This document shows positions 25,493 to 35,119 of a stretch of DNA of 64,000 bases, one piece after another (positions within the stretch are counted from its first letter, which is position 1; every line of letters begins with the position of its first letter). The DNA lies in contig JAHBXK010000002.1 of the NCBI GenBank assembly GCA_019636535.1, forward strand, positions 1 to 64,000, in the 5' to 3' direction. Made by a program: the position numbers and the translations under genes. The stretch is from Phycisphaeraceae bacterium. GTDB taxonomy: Bacteria > Planctomycetota > Phycisphaerae > Phycisphaerales > UBA1924. A model generated the notes under the pieces. The model was not told the DNA's origin. It searched no databases and saw nothing but the letters and a program-made list of their open reading frames with translations.

Positions 25493-28021
25493 TCAGGGTT
25501 CGCGACCGTCGGGCGGAGCGGGGGGAGAGTCGGCGAGGGCTTGCCAGCGGTCTGCGCTGGCATGGTCGTCGAGTCGGCGGTGGAGCGTGGCGATGAGTTG
25601 CGCGAGGCGCGTGGCGTCTGGGGATCGCGGGTCGGGGAGGTCGCGGTAGTTCCGCTCGAGTGCTTCGATGGCGCGGTCGGGACGGCCCTGCGCGATGAGC
25701 GACTGGGCGAGGTATCCGGAGACGGTGAGGACTTCGCGCGAATCGGCGCCGCGGATGACGCGGAGGCGTTCGAGCGTTTCGCGGAGTTGCGCGGCGGCGG
25801 GCTCGTTTCGTTCGGCGCGCATGAGGGCGATGCCGAGATTGGCTTCGGCCTCGAGGGTTCGCCAGTGGTTGCGGCCGTGGCTGAGTCGCAGTCGCGGGAT
25901 GAGGTCCTGGTATGCGGCGATGGCCTGGTCGTGCTGGCGGAGGCGGAAGAGCGCGCCGGCGACTTCGTTGAGCGCGGCGTGGGTGAACTCGTGGTTCGGG
26001 CCGAGGGAGGAGCGGGCGGCGTCGGCGACGGCGCGGAAGCCGGCGAGGGCCTGCTGGAAGTGCGCGGTCGCGGCGGCTTCGTCGTTGGAATCGCGGCGGG
26101 CGCGCATGGCGCGCTCGTGGGCGATGAGGGCGAGGTTGTGAGACGCGATGAGGGTGTCGAGGTGGGCGGGGCCGAGGACGCGGGCTCTGTCGGCGAGGAC
26201 GGTGCGGTACTCGCGTTCGGCGTTGTCGAGGTCGCCGGCGTGCTTGAGAGCGCCGGCGAGTTGGTTGCGAGCGGAGAGGGTGAGGGGATCGTCCGGGCCG
26301 CGGAGGCGGGTTTGGCGGTCGAGCGCTGCGCGGAGGTCTGCGACGGCTTCGGGGGAGGGGCGCTGGCGGTAGCGGGCCTCACCGAGCTGGAGTTCGGCGG
26401 CGGCGAGGTCGAGGGAATCGGCGAGGCCGAGTTGAGAGCCCAAGCGCGTGGCGATGTGGAGCTGGGCTTCGGCCTGGGCGGGTCTGCCGATGCCGAGGTA
26501 GGCGCGGCCCATGACCCTGCGGACGTGGAACTCGACGGCGGGCTGGTCGGCGAGGTGGGGGTGCTGCGCACCGGCGGCACGGTCGAGGAGCGTCACGAGC
26601 TGGACATCGGGGCCGTCGAGGGTAGGGTCGAGCCTGCCGAAGAGGTCGTCGTCGATGAAGCCGAAGGCGGCGGTGGCGAGGTCGCGTTCGAGGCGGAACT
26701 GCTCACGGGCTTGCTCGGCGGAGCGCCGGGCGTCGGCCTCCGCGCGGGCGAGGATGATGGAGACCGTGGTGGCGGCGGCGAGGAGGGTGACGAAGGAGGA
26801 CGAGCCGATGAGCGCTGCGCGGTGGCGTGCAGCGAACTTGCGGAAGCGGTAGGCGGCGGATTCGGGCCCGGCGGAGAGGGGGAGACCGTCGAGGTAGTTG
26901 CGGATGTCGTGTGCGAGGTCGAGCGGGGAGGCGTAGCGGCGGTTGCGGTCCTTGCGCATGGCCTTGAGCGGGATCCACTCGAGTTCGCGGGCAAGGAGGG
27001 AGCTGAGTCTGCGGGCGTCGGAGCCGCGTGCGCGTGCGACGGACTCGGCGAGGCCGTCGGCGTGGTTGGTGAGGCGTGTGCTTGGGCGCGGGGGCTCGAC
27101 TTCGCGGATGACGCGGCGGATTTCGTCGTAGCCGCGGCTGCGGAGGGTTTGCGGGTCGAAGGGGACGCCGCCGGTGAGGAGTTCGTAGAGGAGGACGCCG
27201 AGGGAGTAGACGTCGGTGCGTGTGTCGATGTCGATGGCGCCGGCCTCGGCCTGCTCGGGGCTCATGTACTCGGGGGTGCCGATGATCTGGCCGGTCTGTG
27301 TGAAGATGGTTTTGTCGGTGAGGGTGTGGCTGATGGCCTTGGCGACGCCGAAGTCGATGATCTTGACGGTGCCGCGGGCCGGGTCCGCGGGTTGCGTGGT
27401 GGTGGGCGGGATTGAGCCGGAGGAGATGGGGGGCTGGGCGTCGGGCGGGCTGACGAGGACGTTGCTGGGCTTGATGTCGCGGTGGATGACGCCCTTGTGG
27501 TGGGCGTGCTGGACGGCTTCGCAGACGTTGAGGAAGAGGGCGAGGCGCTGGGGGATGGTGAGTCGGTGGCGGTCGCAGTAGTCGGTGATGGGCTCGCCGC
27601 GGACGAACTCCATGACGAAGAAGGGGCGCGAGCCCATGGAGGGAGGCGTGACGCCGCCGTCGAGGACGCGCGCGATGTTGGGGTGGTCCATGACGGCCAG
27701 GGCCTGGCGCTCCTGCTCGAAGCGGGCGATGACCGCGGCGGAATCCATGCCGGGCTTGATGACCTTGAGGGCGACGCGTTGGACCATGGGCCCGCGCCGC
27801 TCGGCGAGGTAGACGATGCCGAAGCCGCCGGCGCCGATGATGCTGATGAGGCGGTAGGGGCCGACGAGTTCGCCGGCGTGTGGCGTTGGTCCGTCGGGAG
27901 CGTTGAAGGGTGGTGGAGGAGGGGGGGCGGGGGGCGCGCCGGAGGTGGGGCGTTCGTCCGGGGCGGGGTTGGGGTCGCCCTCGCGGGTGAAGCCGGTGGG
28001 CGGGTCGTTGGCGCGGGCCAT
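25493..28021 (-). CDS. Membrane-anchored Ser/Thr protein kinase with C-terminal TPR repeats
   Basis: 842 residues from ATG 28021; upstream in-frame starts add only low-complexity sequence. After a Pro-rich leader the kinase domain begins YRLISIIGAGGFGIVYLAER (Gly loop), with ALKVIKPG (Lys), VIHRDIKPSNVLV (catalytic loop), KIIDFGVAKAI (DFG) and GTPEYMSPEQ. All catalytic residues are present. A single membrane helix lies after the kinase (ALIGSSSFVTLLAAATTVSI). The extracytoplasmic part is a series of TPR-like helices (HPHLADQPAVEFHVRRVMGR, LTLSARNQLAGALKHAGDLD). This Pkn architecture is typical of planctomycetes. The ligand and targets are unknown. Confidence 0.93.
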   Translation of the reverse strand: MARANDPPTGFTREGDPNPAPDERPTSGAPPAPPPPPPFNAPDGPTPHAGELVGPYRLISIIGAGGFGIVYLAERRGPMVQRVALKVIKPGMDSAAVIARFEQERQALAVMDHPNIARVLDGGVTPPSMGSRPFFVMEFVRGEPITDYCDRHRLTIPQRLALFLNVCEAVQHAHHKGVIHRDIKPSNVLVSPPDAQPPISSGSIPPTTTQPADPARGTVKIIDFGVAKAISHTLTDKTIFTQTGQIIGTPEYMSPEQAEAGAIDIDTRTDVYSLGVLLYELLTGGVPFDPQTLRSRGYDEIRRVIREVEPPRPSTRLTNHADGLAESVARARGSDARRLSSLLARELEWIPLKAMRKDRNRRYASPLDLAHDIRNYLDGLPLSAGPESAAYRFRKFAARHRAALIGSSSFVTLLAAATTVSIILARAEADARRSAEQAREQFRLERDLATAAFGFIDDDLFGRLDPTLDGPDVQLVTLLDRAAGAQHPHLADQPAVEFHVRRVMGRAYLGIGRPAQAEAQLHIATRLGSQLGLADSLDLAAAELQLGEARYRQRPSPEAVADLRAALDRQTRLRGPDDPLTLSARNQLAGALKHAGDLDNAEREYRTVLADRARVLGPAHLDTLIASHNLALIAHERAMRARRDSNDEAAATAHFQQALAGFRAVADAARSSLGPNHEFTHAALNEVAGALFRLRQHDQAIAAYQDLIPRLRLSHGRNHWRTLEAEANLGIALMRAERNEPAAAQLRETLERLRVIRGADSREVLTVSGYLAQSLIAQGRPDRAIEALERNYRDLPDPRSPDATRLAQLIATLHRRLDDHASADRWQALADSPPAPPDGREP

Positions 28022-28162
28022 GAGCGGGAGCGTAACGCGCGTGGGGAGGGGTGGGTTGGTGGGCGTGGGACGGGTGAGCCATGCGCCGCGGTGAGGCGTG
28101 TCACCGGGGCGGAGGGCGATATGCCGGGTGTCTGCGCCCATAACCAGTCGCACGAGTCGGTG

Positions 28163-29416
28163 TCACTGTTCCCACGCGGCTACCTTCCAGAGGCACCGAG
28201 CACCCTTGCTATGCCAACTAATCGGTTGGTGGAGATGTTGGCCATCCGGTGAGATCGTTACATGGCCCCTCACATGGCCCTCGGGGAGCCAAACTACGAG
28301 CACGACCAGTCCAGGAACCGGTGAAGTCGCGTGCAATCGAGCCAATTGATGACTTGCTTCGCGTTGCCCTCCCCTTAGCCCGATGATCGGAACCTGAGTC
28401 TCGAATCCCGTTGCGATCTGCACGTTGCAAAGATCCTCCACGCTGAGTGGGAACGCTTGTGGCACATCGACTTTCCAAGCCATTTGATCGAATCGAACTT
28501 GAAACGGCTCGGCGAAAGGAACGCGACAGACTGCCAACTCGACAGGATCCTCAGCGGGAATCAACCTCATCCAGTTACCCCAGCGTGTGCCGGGCGGAAA
28601 GATAACCCAAGTTACGACCACAAGTGCCAGACCGATCGCACCTACGACCGATGACAGACCCGCACCCTTCCGCCGAACACGATCTCCATCGTGCGTAGAC
28701 AATCCACACTCAGAACAAGTCGGCACGCTCGCAGGCACTGGATAGCCGCAACGAACGCACTGACCCATTGCTCGGAGGGTCACCCTTCGCAATCGAACGC
28801 TCCGGAATTCTGAGCTGAGCAAGTACACACCCGCCATGGAGAGCCAAGCAATGACTGCTTGCGCGATGGTCATCCCGGGCGCGAGGTAGTCGCCACCGCT
28901 CCAATCCCGTTGCGCACTGAGCATCCAAGCGACCGCGGCGACAGGGAGCGTCACAGTCGTGGCCACGCACAGAGCACGAGTGCGAATGCGATCGGCGCTT
29001 ACTTGCAGCCATCGAGTGTGACGGATGTTGCCGTGCGACATCTCTCGATTCACACGCAGCCACCGCACAGACTCGACAAGACACACGAAGGCCAGCATCC
29101 ATAGCAGGATCGTCGCGGACTGCTGGAGCCCGATGCCTTGTGTTATGGACCATGCCCCCATCTGCGTCCAGTACTCCGTTGCTCGCTCACCCAGCCATTC
29201 AGGAGGGAAGGTTATCGACGTAAGCCGAGCGTAGAACTCCGGCGTGCCGTCGCTGCAGCGATCCGCGCCAACAACGCCCACTCGGGCGATGTGCGCGGCC
29301 CACATCAATCTGAAGTAGTTCGCGCAAGATATCGCTGTCCACGCAAGTACCGCCGACAACGCCGCAGCGAAGCATCCGATGCTACGTCCATGCCGAAATG
29401 TGGTGCGACCATTCAT
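28163..29416 (-). CDS. Hypothetical membrane protein with zinc ribbon
   Basis: 417 residues from ATG 29416 (ATG 29473 possible). There are several hydrophobic segments (IGCFAAALSAVLAWTAISCA, ATILLWMLAFVCLVESV, ALCVATTVTLPVAAVAWML, VVGAIGLALVVVTWVIF). A rubredoxin-like knuckle pair CVRCGYPVPASVPTCSECG sits between helices 4 and 5. A C-terminal domain of about 130 residues follows with no recognised family. Proteins with this ribbon recur in the window at 47950 and 56980. Base composition here is less GC-rich and lacks the strong G bias of its neighbours, suggesting more recent acquisition. Confidence 0.7.
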   Translation of the reverse strand: MNGRTTFRHGRSIGCFAAALSAVLAWTAISCANYFRLMWAAHIARVGVVGADRCSDGTPEFYARLTSITFPPEWLGERATEYWTQMGAWSITQGIGLQQSATILLWMLAFVCLVESVRWLRVNREMSHGNIRHTRWLQVSADRIRTRALCVATTVTLPVAAVAWMLSAQRDWSGGDYLAPGMTIAQAVIAWLSMAGVYLLSSEFRSVRLRRVTLRAMGQCVRCGYPVPASVPTCSECGLSTHDGDRVRRKGAGLSSVVGAIGLALVVVTWVIFPPGTRWGNWMRLIPAEDPVELAVCRVPFAEPFQVRFDQMAWKVDVPQAFPLSVEDLCNVQIATGFETQVPIIGLRGGQREASHQLARLHATSPVPGLVVLVVWLPEGHVRGHVTISPDGQHLHQPISWHSKGARCLWKVAAWEQ

Positions 29417-29482
29417 TGGAAGAAAGCAAAGACTCCCAGACGCTTGCCCGGGAGCTTTGAGCGATTGTGGCAAGTACCCAAG

Positions 29483-30229
29483 TCAGTACCAGTACTGCGG
29501 CTTGCAGTTGACGTTGCATCCTTGTGGTGGTCCGGGAGGGTTGCCGCTCGGATATTGTGGGTTGTACGGTCCCGTACACCCCGCTCCGGGGTCGCAGCCT
29601 GCCGGTGTGTAATCACAACGAGTCTGAGTCGGTACAGGGGTTGTACCTGGCGGCACAGTTCGAGTATCCGGTCGAGTGCAAACGCAGCCACCCTGTCCGA
29701 CAGGTCTGCAATTGTAAGGTGCTCCGCCACCTTCCGGGGTGGCGGGAGCGACCGCAGGAGTGAGCGGCCACTGAGGACCTCCACCGGGCGGTGTGTCCTT
29801 CCACCCGGGCGCCGCCATGTAGTTACACCCGTTCCTTCCGAAGAACTTAGCACCGGCATTGACCCAAGCTGCGTTATGCACGCTCAGCAGTGGCCGTGCG
29901 TCCATGTCCGATGTGAGGTCGTATGGCCCCGCGACGTTGCCGTTGACCGCGTCGATGAGCACGAAGGCGTCGGGCAACTTGATGAGCACCACCGGCAACT
30001 GGCCGTAGACGGCGAAGTGGGCGTCGAGGCGCTCGACGCTGATCGAATCGTCGGCCAACTCCGCCGAGGCGACCACTTCGAGCCATGCGTAGACGCTTTG
30101 GGCGAAGGTGTCGGCCTTGCTCTCTTCGCCGGTGATCAGGCTGCGGGCTTCTGAGGCACCGGTTGCCTGCGCCACCCAGTTCGGCGCGCTCACCGCCAAG
30201 GCCGCGATGATGAGGTGTTCGGGTGTCAT
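29483..30229 (-). CDS. Hypothetical protein with Cys/Pro/Gly-rich C-terminus
   Basis: 248 residues. The N-terminal half is ordered (MTPEHLIIAALAVSAPNWVA, VVASAELADDSISVERLDAH, FVLIDAVNGNVAGPYDLTSD). The C-terminal 100 residues are rich in Pro, Gly and Cys (CNYMAAPGWKDTPPGGGPQW; CVCTRPDT; CDPGAGCTGPYNPQYPSGNP) and end CKPQYWY, which looks like a disulphide-bonded or structural tail. The function is not recognised. It lies upstream of the zinc-ribbon gene on the same strand (66-base gap) and shares its atypical composition. Confidence 0.6.
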   Translation of the reverse strand: MTPEHLIIAALAVSAPNWVAQATGASEARSLITGEESKADTFAQSVYAWLEVVASAELADDSISVERLDAHFAVYGQLPVVLIKLPDAFVLIDAVNGNVAGPYDLTSDMDARPLLSVHNAAWVNAGAKFFGRNGCNYMAAPGWKDTPPGGGPQWPLTPAVAPATPEGGGAPYNCRPVGQGGCVCTRPDTRTVPPGTTPVPTQTRCDYTPAGCDPGAGCTGPYNPQYPSGNPPGPPQGCNVNCKPQYWY

Positions 30230-30742
30230 TGATCACCATGAGGTCGAGCCGCCCAGGGTTATATTGCGCATCGTGATGCCTGGTTGCCGATTGGGCGGGT
30301 GCGGGGGATGGGCGGGGCTCAGTTGGCGCGGGGTTCGGTGAGCGGTTTGATGCGCTGGATGGTGGTGCCGAGTGATTTTCGCATCGCGTTGCGCTCGAGT
30401 GTCCCCTGCCCTCGCGCTTATCTGGCAAGGGATTGAAGGACATCGACGCCTCGCGATGCTCGACTTCGATGGCACGAGAGGCGGATGTCGGCGGGCGGGA
30501 ACGTGGAGCACGCTTACAGCGTGCGAGCGCTTGGTTGGGCCGGTTACCCCGGCTGTCGTTGCGCTCCAGCCGGGGCTACTGACGTCCAGCCCTGCGGGCT
30601 GGGGAAGAGCATCGGCAGGGATGCCGATGCCACGAGCGTCCATTACCACGGGCTGGGGAAGGCGCCTCGGTGGGGTGTCGATGCCACGGGATCGCTACCC
30701 TGCCCGAGGGCGGGTTGATCGAGTGCTGTACCGGAGGCTTCC
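30230..30742. other. Intergenic region with hairpin repeats
   Basis: 513 bases between divergent genes; no protein gene seen. The right half is built from imperfect palindromes (see 30547-30630) and related phrases (GGGCTGGGGAAG occurs at about 30597 and 30649; GATGCCACG occurs at about 30626 and 30678), which suggests a degraded repeat array. Confidence 0.5.
30547..30630. repeat. Cluster of three palindromic (REP-like) hairpins
   Basis: The stems are CCCCGGCT/AGCCGGGG (30547-30554 and 30568-30575), CAGCCC-TGC-GGGCTG (30587-30601) and GCATCGGCA-GGGA-TGCCGATGC (30609-30630). There are no T-runs, so these are not classical terminators. Confidence 0.65.
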
Positions 30743-32293
30743 ATGCCGTCGTTTGCCGTGCCTGCTCCCGCAACCGCTGATGTTGGATTGGTTGGCCTGG
30801 CCGTGATGGGCGCGAATTTGGCGCTGAACATGGCGGATCACGGGTTCAAGGTGGCGGTGTACAACCGGACGACGTCGGTGACGGAGGAGTTTGTTGCGGG
30901 GAACCCGGTGGAGGTGATCGGTGCGGGCGGGGCGCTGGTGCCGGGGGCGGAGTTGAAGGACTTTGTGGCGAGCATCAAGCGGCCGCGGCGGATCGTGATC
31001 CTGGTGAAGGCGGGGGTGGGGACGGACGCGGTGATCGACTCGCTGGTGCCGCACTTGGAGGCGGGGGATTTGGTTGTCGACGGGGGGAACGCGGAGTGGA
31101 CGGACACGGTGCGGCGTGAGCAAGCGCTTGCGGCCAAGGGGTTGTTGTTTGTGGGGTCGGGGGTGAGCGGCGGGGAGGAGGGGGCGCGGTTCGGGCCGTC
31201 GCTGATGCCGGGGGGGAAGCCGGAATCGTGGAAGTTGCTGGAGCCTGTGTGGAAGGCGATCGCGGCGAAGGTGGACGCGAAGACGGGGAAGCCGATCGCG
31301 GGGGCTGCGCGCGGGAAGCCGGTGCCGAAGGACGCGGGGGTGCCGTGCACGACGTACATCGGGCCGGGGGGTGCGGGGCACTACGTGAAGATGGTGCACA
31401 ACGGGATCGAGTACGGGGACATGCAGTTGATCTGCGAGGCGTACCACTTCATGCGCGACGTGCTGGGGATGAGCAACGCGGAGATGGCGGGGACGTTTGC
31501 GGATTGGAACGCGGGGGAGTTGGACAGCTTTCTGATCGAGATCACGGCGGACATTCTGCGTCAGAAGGACCCGGCCACGGGGAAGGACTTCGTGGACGTG
31601 GTGCTGGACGCGGCGGGGCAGAAAGGGACGGGGAAGTGGACGATCAATAGCGCGCTGGACCTGGGTGTGCCGGTGCAGACGATGGCGGAGGCGGTGTTTG
31701 CGCGGACGATCAGTTCGATGAAGGGGGAGCGCGTGGCGGCGTCGAAGGTGATCAAGCCGCCGGCGCGGCACCATCATGATCAGTCGCACCCGCCGCAGAA
31801 GGACTGGATTGGGTGTGTGCGGGAGGCGCTGTACTGCTCGAAGATCTGCTCGTATGCGCAGGGGTTTGCGCTGATGCAGGCGGCGGGGAAGGCGAACGAG
31901 TGGGGGCTCAAGTTGGGGGAGATCGCGATGATCTTCCGGGGCGGGTGCATCATCCGGGCGCAGTTCTTGCAGAAGATCTTCGAGGCGTATCAGCGGGACG
32001 GGGGGCTGCCGAATTTGCTGGTTGATCCGTACTTTGCGGGTGTGATCGAGAAGTATCAGGCGAACTGGCGGGCGGTGGTGGCGCGGTCGGCGGTGGAGGG
32101 GGTGCCTGTGCCGGCGTTTGCGTCGGCGTTGTGCTATCTGGACTCGTATCGCACGGAGCGGCTGCCGGCGAACCTGTTGCAGGCGCAGCGGGACTACTTT
32201 GGGAGCCACACGTACGAGCGGACCGATCAGGCAAGGGGCGAGTTCTATCACCTGGAGTGGACGACGGCGGGTCGTCCGGAGCGGAAGGCCTGA
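30743..32293 (+). CDS. gnd: 6-phosphogluconate dehydrogenase (decarboxylating)
   Basis: 516 residues. It oxidises 6-phosphogluconate with NADP+ to ribulose-5-phosphate and CO2 in the oxidative pentose-phosphate pathway, in the cytoplasm. The N-terminal Rossmann domain has [20 protein letters not shown] and the NRT motif of NADP-dependent forms ([10 protein letters not shown]). Substrate-site motifs are [19 protein letters not shown] and [20 protein letters not shown] (catalytic Lys and His). The C-terminal domain is complete and ends with the [11 protein letters not shown] segment. Upstream is a repeat-rich gap; just downstream is a hairpin at 32305-32325. Confidence 0.97.
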   Translation: MPSFAVPAPATADVGLVGLAVMGANLALNMADHGFKVAVYNRTTSVTEEFVAGNPVEVIGAGGALVPGAELKDFVASIKRPRRIVILVKAGVGTDAVIDSLVPHLEAGDLVVDGGNAEWTDTVRREQALAAKGLLFVGSGVSGGEEGARFGPSLMPGGKPESWKLLEPVWKAIAAKVDAKTGKPIAGAARGKPVPKDAGVPCTTYIGPGGAGHYVKMVHNGIEYGDMQLICEAYHFMRDVLGMSNAEMAGTFADWNAGELDSFLIEITADILRQKDPATGKDFVDVVLDAAGQKGTGKWTINSALDLGVPVQTMAEAVFARTISSMKGERVAASKVIKPPARHHHDQSHPPQKDWIGCVREALYCSKICSYAQGFALMQAAGKANEWGLKLGEIAMIFRGGCIIRAQFLQKIFEAYQRDGGLPNLLVDPYFAGVIEKYQANWRAVVARSAVEGVPVPAFASALCYLDSYRTERLPANLLQAQRDYFGSHTYERTDQARGEFYHLEWTTAGRPERKA

Positions 32294-32304
32294 GGGGCGA
32301 GGGA

Positions 32305-32325
32305 GCACAGGCGGGACGCCTGTGC
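32305..32325. repeat. Planctomycete-type interspersed hairpin
   Basis: GCACAGGCG-GGA-CGCCTGTGC is a perfect 9-bp stem with a 3-base loop, 11 bases after gnd. It has no T-run. From memory, the motif resembles a repeat widely scattered in planctomycete genomes; it could also stabilise the gnd mRNA end. Confidence 0.6.
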
Positions 32326-32372
32326 CACCTGAGAAGGAAGATCGCTGCGCGAGGCGTTGAACGAGCGGGAGC

Positions 32373-33167
32373 ATGATGTCGGCCGCACCGAACCAACACT
32401 TTCTTGCGAGGGGAGCGCCCGGTGCGCTTGGTCGCCTGTGCACGGCGGTGCGGGTGATGGGCGTGGGGCAGGGGTCGGGGTCATCGGCGGTTCGGACGGA
32501 GCGGCTGATGATCCGGCCGCTGCGGGAGATGGATGCGCGGGAGTTTGTGCGGGCGGTGGGGTCGAGCCGGGCGCATCTGGAGCGGTTCATGCCGCTGCAC
32601 ATTCCGGGTGAGGACGATGCGGCGCTGTTTGCGCGGCAGTTGAGGCAGTGTGAGGCGGGGGACGCGACGGGGCGGGACTGGCGGCGGGGGGTGTTTGACT
32701 CGGACGGGCGGATGGTGGGTGGGGTGAACCTGAACGACGTTCGGCGGGGGCTGGAGAACCGGGCGGAGTTGACGATCTGGATCGCGGCGGAGAGCGCGGG
32801 GCGCGGGTATGGGCGGGAGGCGCTGGCGGCGACGATCGGGGTGGCGTTTGCGCCGGAGGCGGGGTATGACGGCGTGGGTCGGGGAGCGTCGGGCGGGCTG
32901 GGGCTGGACCGGATCTCAGCGCTTGTGTCGCACGACAACGAGGCGTGCGTGCGGCTGCTGAGCCGGCTGGGGTTCAACCGGTCGGCGGGCGCGAAGGGGG
33001 TGGAGATCACGATCGGCGATCGGCGCGTGGCGCACGATGAGTATCGGTTGTGGGCGCGCGTGGGCGTGCTGGAGGCGAAGCCGCTTGGCGCTTTCCCGGC
33101 GAGCGTGGGGGAGTCGTACCGAAGGATCGAGCAGGTGGAGCGGCGGGCGGAGCACCGGCGGTTCTGA
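32373..33167 (+). CDS. GNAT-family N-acetyltransferase (RimJ/RimL-like)
   Basis: The core from about residue 45 reads RTERLMIRPLREMDAREFVR, SSRAHLERFMPL, RRGVFDSDGRMVGGVNLNDV, AELTIWIAAESAGRGYGREA (acetyl-CoA loop) and LDRISALVSHDNEACVRLLS, with a final RLGFNRSAGAKG. This is the order seen in acetyltransferases that modify protein N-termini or small amines. The N-terminal 40 residues are not conserved-looking, so a later start is possible; adjacent ATGs lie at 32373 and 32376. The substrate is unknown. Confidence 0.85.
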   Translation: MMSAAPNQHFLARGAPGALGRLCTAVRVMGVGQGSGSSAVRTERLMIRPLREMDAREFVRAVGSSRAHLERFMPLHIPGEDDAALFARQLRQCEAGDATGRDWRRGVFDSDGRMVGGVNLNDVRRGLENRAELTIWIAAESAGRGYGREALAATIGVAFAPEAGYDGVGRGASGGLGLDRISALVSHDNEACVRLLSRLGFNRSAGAKGVEITIGDRRVAHDEYRLWARVGVLEAKPLGAFPASVGESYRRIEQVERRAEHRRF

Positions 33168-33212
33168 TCGCGAGCGTGCGGGGAAGGGCGGTTGGACGTA
33201 CGCTGCGGGGGC

Positions 33213-35093
33213 ATGTCGGTCACCGCCGCGCAGAGTTTGGCCTTGGCCGTGGGAGTCGGCGCTGCCGTCAGCCTGCTGTCGTCGCGTGCGCGCGTGCCGG
33301 CGATCCTGCCGCTGCTGGCGGCGGGGCTGGCGCTGGGGCCGAGCGGGGTGGGGCTGATCGACTCGTCGGGGCTTGGTGGCGGGCTGCGGGCGATGGTGGC
33401 GGTGTGCATCGGGCTGCTGGTGTTCGAGGGTGGGCTGCACCTGGATCGGCGGGCGCTGGGGCAGAGCCCGCGAGCGGTGCGCGGGTTGTTGACGATCGGG
33501 GCGTTCGTGACGTGGGCGGGCGCCTCGGCGGTGGCGCACTACGCGGCGGGGCTGGACTGGCCGATCGCGGTGGTGCTGGGGGCGGTGTTCATCGTGACTG
33601 GGCCGACGGTGATTCAGCCGATTCTGCGGCGGGTGCGGCTGTCGCCGCGGCTGCACACAGCGCTGAGCGCTGAGGCGATTCTGAACGATCCGATCGGGGT
33701 GATCGCGACGGTGACGACGCTGGAGGTGATGAGTGTGTATCTGTCGGGGGGGATGAGGCTGGAGGCGGGAGAGCAGTGGTGGGGGATCGCGTGGCGGTTT
33801 GTGCTGCCGATGCTGGGTGGGCTGGGGGTGGGCGCTGCGGCGGGGCTGGTGGCGTGGGGGATCATCCGCGGTTGCGCGCGGTTTGGGGTGGTGCTGCACG
33901 GGGGGCAGATGAACCTGTTTGCGCTGGCGGGGTGCATGATCGCGTTCGGCGCGGGGGAGGCGGTTGCGCGCGAGGCGGGGCTGGTGGCGGCGATCGTGTG
34001 CTCGATCGTGCTGGCGAACACGCGGTTCCCCGGCACGCGGCAGGTTCACGAGTTCAAGGAGACGCTGGCGACGATCTTCGTGGGGATGTTGTTTGTGCTG
34101 CTGGCGTCGGGGTTCGACGTCTCGAAGTTGGGCGGGGTGACGTGGCGCGACGCGGCGTTCGTGGCGGGGCTGTTGCTGCTGGTTCGGCCGGCGTGCGTGT
34201 TCTTGTCGGCGCGGGGGTCGGCGTTGAACATTCGGGAGAAGGTGTACGCGTGCTTCATGCAGCCGCGGGGGATCGTGGCGGTGTCGGTGGGCGTGCTGGT
34301 GGCGCGGCACTTCGGGGAGTTGGCGGCGGGGTTGGAGGACGGCGCGGGGCTGGTGGACCCGGCGCGGCTGGCGGCCGATGCCGCGCGTGTGGAGGTGCTG
34401 ACGTTCATGGTGGTGGGGGTGACGGTGCTGTTTGCGGGCGTGTTGGCGTCGCCGGTGGCGCGGTGGCTGGGGGTGGCGGCGGGGCGACCGGACGGGGTGG
34501 TGATCGTGGGTGCGCACCGGCTGGGGCGCGACCTGGGCGAGAATCTGGCGCGGGCGGGGACGCGAGTGCTGCTGATCGACACGAACGCGGAGCGGCTGTC
34601 GCAGGCGGATGGGTCGCTGGTCGGGACGCTGTCGGCGGACGCGACGGACGGGCGGGAGTTGGATGAGGGCGTGTCGACGAGCGAGTACGGGTGGTGCTAT
34701 GTGTGGACGGGGAACGCGGTGGTGGATCGTGTGGCCGCGCGGTGGGCGATGGAGCGGTTTGGGTCGGAGAGCGTGTTTGTGTGGCCGGGATCGCCGATGG
34801 CGGGGGGTGGTGAGGTTGCGCAGGGGCCGGCGGGCCGGGCGCTGGTGGGGGTGATGAGCAAGCGCGGGTTGCTGAGGGTGGTGCGCGAGTTGGAAGATGG
34901 AAGGTTGGTGGTGCGCGCGGTTGGCGCGGGGGAGGCGCCGCCGGAGGAGTGCGTGGTGCTGGCTCGCGTGCGGAAGGGGAGGCCGCTGCCGCCGGAGGGC
35001 GGAGGTGTGAGCAGCGCGGGGGCAGAGACGCGGATCGAACTGGTGGCTCGACCGAGCGCGGATCGCGGTGATTGGAGCGAGCGGGACGCGTGA
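33213..35093 (+). CDS. CPA1-type Na+/H+ antiporter with C-terminal TrkA-N-like domain
   Basis: 626 residues from ATG 33213. Residues 1-430 comprise about 12 membrane helices with signatures of sodium/proton exchangers: LPLLAAGLALGPSGVGLID, LLVFEGGLHLDRRAL, FIVTGPTVIQPILR and the ion-site ALSAEAILNDPIGVIATVTT. The C-terminal 190 residues form a Rossmann-type RCK/TrkA-N domain (PDGVVIVGAHRLGRDLGENL, RVLLIDTNAERLSQ) that may sense NAD(H) or ligands and gate the exchanger. It would export Na+ or K+ in exchange for H+ across the inner membrane. Confidence 0.9.
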   Translation: MSVTAAQSLALAVGVGAAVSLLSSRARVPAILPLLAAGLALGPSGVGLIDSSGLGGGLRAMVAVCIGLLVFEGGLHLDRRALGQSPRAVRGLLTIGAFVTWAGASAVAHYAAGLDWPIAVVLGAVFIVTGPTVIQPILRRVRLSPRLHTALSAEAILNDPIGVIATVTTLEVMSVYLSGGMRLEAGEQWWGIAWRFVLPMLGGLGVGAAAGLVAWGIIRGCARFGVVLHGGQMNLFALAGCMIAFGAGEAVAREAGLVAAIVCSIVLANTRFPGTRQVHEFKETLATIFVGMLFVLLASGFDVSKLGGVTWRDAAFVAGLLLLVRPACVFLSARGSALNIREKVYACFMQPRGIVAVSVGVLVARHFGELAAGLEDGAGLVDPARLAADAARVEVLTFMVVGVTVLFAGVLASPVARWLGVAAGRPDGVVIVGAHRLGRDLGENLARAGTRVLLIDTNAERLSQADGSLVGTLSADATDGRELDEGVSTSEYGWCYVWTGNAVVDRVAARWAMERFGSESVFVWPGSPMAGGGEVAQGPAGRALVGVMSKRGLLRVVRELEDGRLVVRAVGAGEAPPEECVVLARVRKGRPLPPEGGGVSSAGAETRIELVARPSADRGDWSERDA

Positions 35094-35119
35094 ACGGGCG
35101 CGGGTGGGCGTGGCGCGGC

